From positions 1 through 33,271 of IMG/VR virus record IMGVR_UViG_3300032286_000835: DNA of 33,271 nt; one strand, written 5' to 3'. This document shows, in pieces, positions 31,020-33,271 of the stretch. The notes beneath the pieces were generated by a model. The model was not told the origin of the DNA. It was given only the letters and a program-made list of their open reading frames with translations, and searched no databases. The stretch's first letter is position 1; every line of letters starts with the position of its first letter. The translations under genes and the position numbers were made by a program. Source of the DNA: a virus.

Positions 31020-31307
31020 ATGAATATTGAGGGCGTGAAAAAACCCGTGAAGTATTCCTCTTGGTTCAAGAAGGAAGCCACTAAACTATCTAAGCTACGT
31101 AAGGATGTTGACGGGCTAAGAGTCGAGCACCAAGCCGTGCTCCAAGACATTGAGGATGGCGAGGAGTACGCCAAGGATTTAGAAGAAGCGATTGTCCAGT
31201 TGGACAAGCAGGTCACAGCAACGAGGCGGGAGCTGGCCCGCAGGTTTACAACCTACGATGCCAACTTCCGCCACGATGCCATGTTAGATCCTAGCCTTTT
31301 GGACTAG
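31020..31307 (+). CDS. Coiled-coil protein, unknown
   Basis: 95 residues from ATG 31020. Residues about 20-75 are a continuous charged helix with heptad spacing (LSKLRKDVDGLRVEHQAVLQ then EEYAKDLEEAIVQLDKQVTA), so it probably dimerises. The end (TYDANFRHDAMLDPSLLD) is short and acidic. No membrane segment or motif. No clear ribosome site. It is the last plus-strand gene and overlaps the opposing gene end by 17 bases. A scaffold or regulator role is possible. Confidence 0.55.
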   Translation: MNIEGVKKPVKYSSWFKKEATKLSKLRKDVDGLRVEHQAVLQDIEDGEEYAKDLEEAIVQLDKQVTATRRELARRFTTYDANFRHDAMLDPSLLD

Positions 31308-31308
31308 G
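31290..31308. terminator. Hairpin at the convergent gene ends
   Basis: CCTAGCC (31290-31296) pairs with GGACTAGG (31301-31308) with one bulged base and a TTTT loop, exactly where the plus- and minus-strand genes meet. It lacks a proper T run on either side, so it is only a possible bidirectional terminator. Confidence 0.3.
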
Positions 31309-31491
31309 GTATTTGAATACTTGCTTCTTGCCAGGCTTGGCAGTTGCTTTCTTCTTACCCCAATCAATAGACTGATAGTTCTTATAGAACCTATCAGACA
31401 TGTTCCGAGGGGAATCGCCTTTACCATTTTGCATAGACTCGAATGTAACATCGCCCCGTTGCCGAAGCGAGTCATAACTAATGTCACTCAT
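31291..31491 (-). CDS. Small protein, last gene of the minus-strand operon
   Basis: 66 residues; on the minus strand GAGGAG lies about 6 bases before the ATG. MSDISYDSLRQRGDVTFESM leads to a phrase SDRFYKNYQSIDWGKKK and a basic tail (ATAKPGKKQVFKYPSPKG). It is mostly helical-to-disordered with no membrane segment. The start overlaps the stop of the upstream gene (ATGA). It resembles small phage proteins only loosely, and the function is unknown. Confidence 0.65.
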   Translation of the reverse strand: MSDISYDSLRQRGDVTFESMQNGKGDSPRNMSDRFYKNYQSIDWGKKKATAKPGKKQVFKYPSPKG

Positions 31492-32084
31492 GCGGACTCC
31501 TCACTTACTACGCTGTCGAATGGTTGCTCTTCAGCGTGATGGGTTTGGGTTTGCACTCGTAGCCACGAAGGCTTCTGTAGGGTTGCCTTGGTGAAGGAGA
31601 CTTCTTCCCAGAGAATGTTATTGCCTGGGACGCAAGTGATCCTACCACAGTCTAGAGCGATGAAGTGATGGCTCTTGGTTTGACTTGGTTCCAAGCTATA
31701 GCCGTCGCCATAAGGCTCACAAGTAAACATGTAGCTACCTGTTAACCATTTCTGACGTGAAGCTATCCACACGGAACAATCAAGCTCCCGTAAGTAATCA
31801 TATTCGATACCCGCTGCATCGTAACCGAAGCAGTCCCAACGCTGGGCATCACGAAGTTCCCATGGGAATGTCTGACCAGCTTCATCGTGGCACAAGGCCG
31901 AGAGGGGCAGGCCACGATAAAGAGCACCACACTTTAACAATACGGTGCAACCCCAAGCTCGATGGGGGACAGTCGTCAGACCAAACCAAACGGCCTCCTC
32001 CCAACCTTGAACTTGGCCTTGGCTCATCACGGATTTATCAACAGTTACGTAGTGGTGACGAGGAATATTAAGGGCGTGTTTCAT
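31488..32084 (-). CDS. Conserved-looking phage protein of unknown function
   Basis: 198 residues. Beta-rich, with many Trp and Cys: VTVDKSVMSQGQVQGWEEAV, WFGLTTVPHRAWGCTVLLKC, GALYRGLPLSALCHDE, WELRDAQRWDCFGYDAAGIE, YMFTCEPYGDGYSLEPSQ and HHFIALDCGRITCVPGNNIL. This pattern is consistent along its length and looks like a folded cytosolic domain I associate with unannotated phage proteins. No catalytic residue set is obvious. GGAAGA precedes the start. It overlaps both neighbours, so it is part of the minus-strand operon. Confidence 0.7.
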   Translation of the reverse strand: MKHALNIPRHHYVTVDKSVMSQGQVQGWEEAVWFGLTTVPHRAWGCTVLLKCGALYRGLPLSALCHDEAGQTFPWELRDAQRWDCFGYDAAGIEYDYLRELDCSVWIASRQKWLTGSYMFTCEPYGDGYSLEPSQTKSHHFIALDCGRITCVPGNNILWEEVSFTKATLQKPSWLRVQTQTHHAEEQPFDSVVSEESA

Positions 32085-32529
32085 ATTCGAATACGTCTTC
32101 CTTTATAAGAGCCTTCAGCTCAGACGACTGGGAGTCGTAGATCTTAGGACCGACGGTTGAGAAGTTATCATTGAGACTACCTATGCAAGCCTCTTCTCTA
32201 TCAGAGAAGGGGATCTGAACATAGATCGACTCGTTGAATATCGAGTGGGTGTTCGTATCTTCTGTGCTCAAGGTTCCCAGTATCTCACCGCTAGTTGATA
32301 CAACAACAGGACCATCGTTGATCCATTGTGCATTCTCTGTCACGGAACTTAGGAGGGAGACCGTTGAGAAGTCTCCCGTCTTGGTTCCGGATTCGTTACT
32401 GACCGAATCAATCAATGCTTCGTTGGCGTTAAGGATACCGAGGTATCCATCTCCGTCCTCGCCCCGAGCGCCGAGCGCCGAGGAGAGGAGGGCTACTCCA
32501 ACGAGAAGTCTGCTAGCTTTAGTTCCCAT
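32068..32529 (-). CDS. Exported protein with a signal peptide
   Basis: 153 residues; GGAG lies 8 bases before the ATG. MGTKASRLLVGVALLSSALG then ARGEDGDG is a typical Sec signal peptide: basic start, hydrophobic core, and a likely cut after ARG (about residue 23). The mature protein is acidic and Ser/Thr/Asn-rich with predicted strands and has a single Cys. There is no lipobox or second membrane segment, so it is likely periplasmic. It overlaps genes on both sides. A periplasmic phage protein may affect superinfection or envelope stress; the function is unknown. Confidence 0.6.
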   Translation of the reverse strand: MGTKASRLLVGVALLSSALGARGEDGDGYLGILNANEALIDSVSNESGTKTGDFSTVSLLSSVTENAQWINDGPVVVSTSGEILGTLSTEDTNTHSIFNESIYVQIPFSDREEACIGSLNDNFSTVGPKIYDSQSSELKALIKEDVFEYETRP

Positions 32530-32783
32530 GCTTCGTCTCCATTCTCGAGCTCGAACGATTCGAATTCCTGGTGCGCGGTCTCCAATAGTTGTAGAGCTCG
32601 GTTCATTTTTAGTTTGGCAATATCAGGAGTGAAGTCATCCATGACCTCAACCCCATGCACCTTTAGTATCATCTGAGTCAACGGGTTGTACACCTTTTCC
32701 ATGAAGTCAGGATCTTCCTCGGCCACCTTGGCCAAGACTCCGATCCCGATCATACCAAGAGCAATAGCGTCTGTGGTTGTCAC
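32493..32783 (-). CDS. Small acidic protein, unknown
   Basis: 96 residues from GTG 32783, which overlaps the upstream stop (GTGA), with GGGAGG at a good distance. MTTTDAIALGMIGIGVLAKV has a short hydrophobic stretch, too short to be sure of a membrane helix. The rest is helical and acidic (LKMNRALQLLETAHQEFESF). Its last 37 bases overlap the exported-protein gene. No family is recognised. Confidence 0.6.
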   Translation of the reverse strand: MTTTDAIALGMIGIGVLAKVAEEDPDFMEKVYNPLTQMILKVHGVEVMDDFTPDIAKLKMNRALQLLETAHQEFESFELENGDEAWELKLADFSLE

Positions 32784-32971
32784 GCCTTGGCCTCCCGCAT
32801 GATTGCCTCGTGAACCTCGCTGGCCAACGGAGCCTGCATGGCTTCCATCAACGCAGTCGGGGCGTCGTATTCCATATCAACTATCACCCCGCCTCTGACC
32901 GTCCCGCTATAAGGAACGATGTACGAGTCATCTGCAAACACATATAACAATTCACCTTTAACTTCTTTCAT
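32780..32971 (-). CDS. Small acidic protein, unknown
   Basis: 63 residues starting MKEVKGELLYVFADDSYIVP. The start at 32971 overlaps the upstream TAA (TAATG) and has GGAGG at proper distance. An ATG two codons earlier, at 32977, lies too close to that site. The frame is open further upstream but there it overlaps the preceding gene. Predicted as a small beta hairpin followed by a helix (PTALMEAMQAPLASEVHEAI). Function unknown. Confidence 0.6.
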   Translation of the reverse strand: MKEVKGELLYVFADDSYIVPYSGTVRGGVIVDMEYDAPTALMEAMQAPLASEVHEAIMREAKA

Positions 32972-33186
32972 TAGCATGTCCTCCACATTCCGATCACAGC
33001 CCCGTCCCGTGCGGTCACCAGACCTTTCGAGTTGAACGTGATCTTTCTTTTGTTGGTTGTCCGCCCAGTCTTGATGTTGGTCATCTTGTTGAACCAATCG
33101 TACGCAACTTCAAGGCTCTTGAATTTAAAGACCTTATGTTCTTTCGAACACGGGTCTTGTAGATATGTTACAAAGTTATACTTCAT
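32971..33186 (-). CDS. Small basic protein, unknown
   Basis: 71 residues; strong AAGGAGG before the ATG. MKYNFVTYLQDPCSKEHKVF, then FKSLEVAYDWFNKMTNIKTG and KRKITFNSKGLVTARDGAVI. It is a mixed alpha/beta pattern, moderately basic, with two Cys (one near each end). No motif is recognised. It is translationally coupled to the following gene. Confidence 0.65.
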   Translation of the reverse strand: MKYNFVTYLQDPCSKEHKVFKFKSLEVAYDWFNKMTNIKTGRTTNKRKITFNSKGLVTARDGAVIGMWRTC

Positions 33187-33194
33187 TGTCCTCC

Positions 33195-33271
33195 TTATCT
33201 TGGCCTGACGTTACGTTTGTATTGGGTTATCTCCTCGGTCAGCTTCTGTGTCAGGCTTACGTAGCTGGCCA
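33195..33271 (-). CDS. C-terminal end of a minus-strand gene (partial)
   Basis: Only one of the three minus-strand frames stays open to the window edge. Its last residues read SYVSLTQKLTEEITQYKRNV followed by RPR and TAA. The next gene's ribosome site lies just after that stop. The rest of the gene is outside the window, so no function can be given. Confidence 0.5.
   Translation of the reverse strand, partial: ASYVSLTQKLTEEITQYKRNVRPR

Noticed and set aside
32234-32632. 132-codon plus-strand frame
   Set aside because: It is antisense to the exported-protein gene, which has a signal peptide and ribosome site and belongs to an overlapping operon.

Overview
The window is a stretch of a tailed double-stranded DNA phage genome, most likely short-tailed (podovirus-like) and from an aquatic setting. 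The capsid gene end, a strong terminator behind it, paired tail-tube-like genes, internal virion proteins and one giant protein follow a T7-like order. A lipoprotein-type spanin implies a Gram-negative host, which I cannot name. Genes are tightly packed, often with ATGA, TAATG or GTGA overlaps. No stretch over 300 bases lacks a gene, and I saw no tRNA, CRISPR array, insertion sequence or integrase.

Left part (1-5748): the 3' end of a probable major capsid gene, a 15-bp terminator hairpin, two small proteins, then appendage (fibre-like) genes. Three of these share a repeated N-terminal module (seven copies in all) joined to different C-terminal domains. A one-helix coiled-coil protein resembling holin-associated proteins lies among them. 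Lysis part (5792-7462): a probable unimolecular spanin, a multi-helix holin candidate, a CHAP-domain endolysin with a hydrophobic N-terminus, and a PD-(D/E)XK-like nuclease.

Tail part (7499-15594): a large T7 gp12-like tail protein, a neighbour carrying the same 40-residue module, a second run of fibre genes with two probable fibre chaperones, and a T7 gp11-like protein that looks internally duplicated. Internal virion part (15624-28287): a small GNAT-like candidate, a Gly/Ala-rich protein, a coiled-coil protein and a 3281-residue polyvalent protein. The giant protein has membrane-active-looking segments, Pro/Ala linkers, polyvalent-type modules, four near-identical SASxDP motifs at segment boundaries, and an internal stretch strongly resembling sigma-70 region 2 followed by a region-4-like helix-turn-helix. 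This is the most interesting feature: a transcription-factor-like module inside a protein that is probably ejected into the host.

Right part (28262-33271): one minus-strand membrane protein gene, a plus-strand run of small Cys- or Lys-rich proteins around a T4-type (GH24) lysozyme, then from about 31300 a minus-strand operon of small proteins, including one with a clear signal peptide. Plus- and minus-strand units converge at 31290-31308. All family assignments were made by eye from motifs, without database searches.
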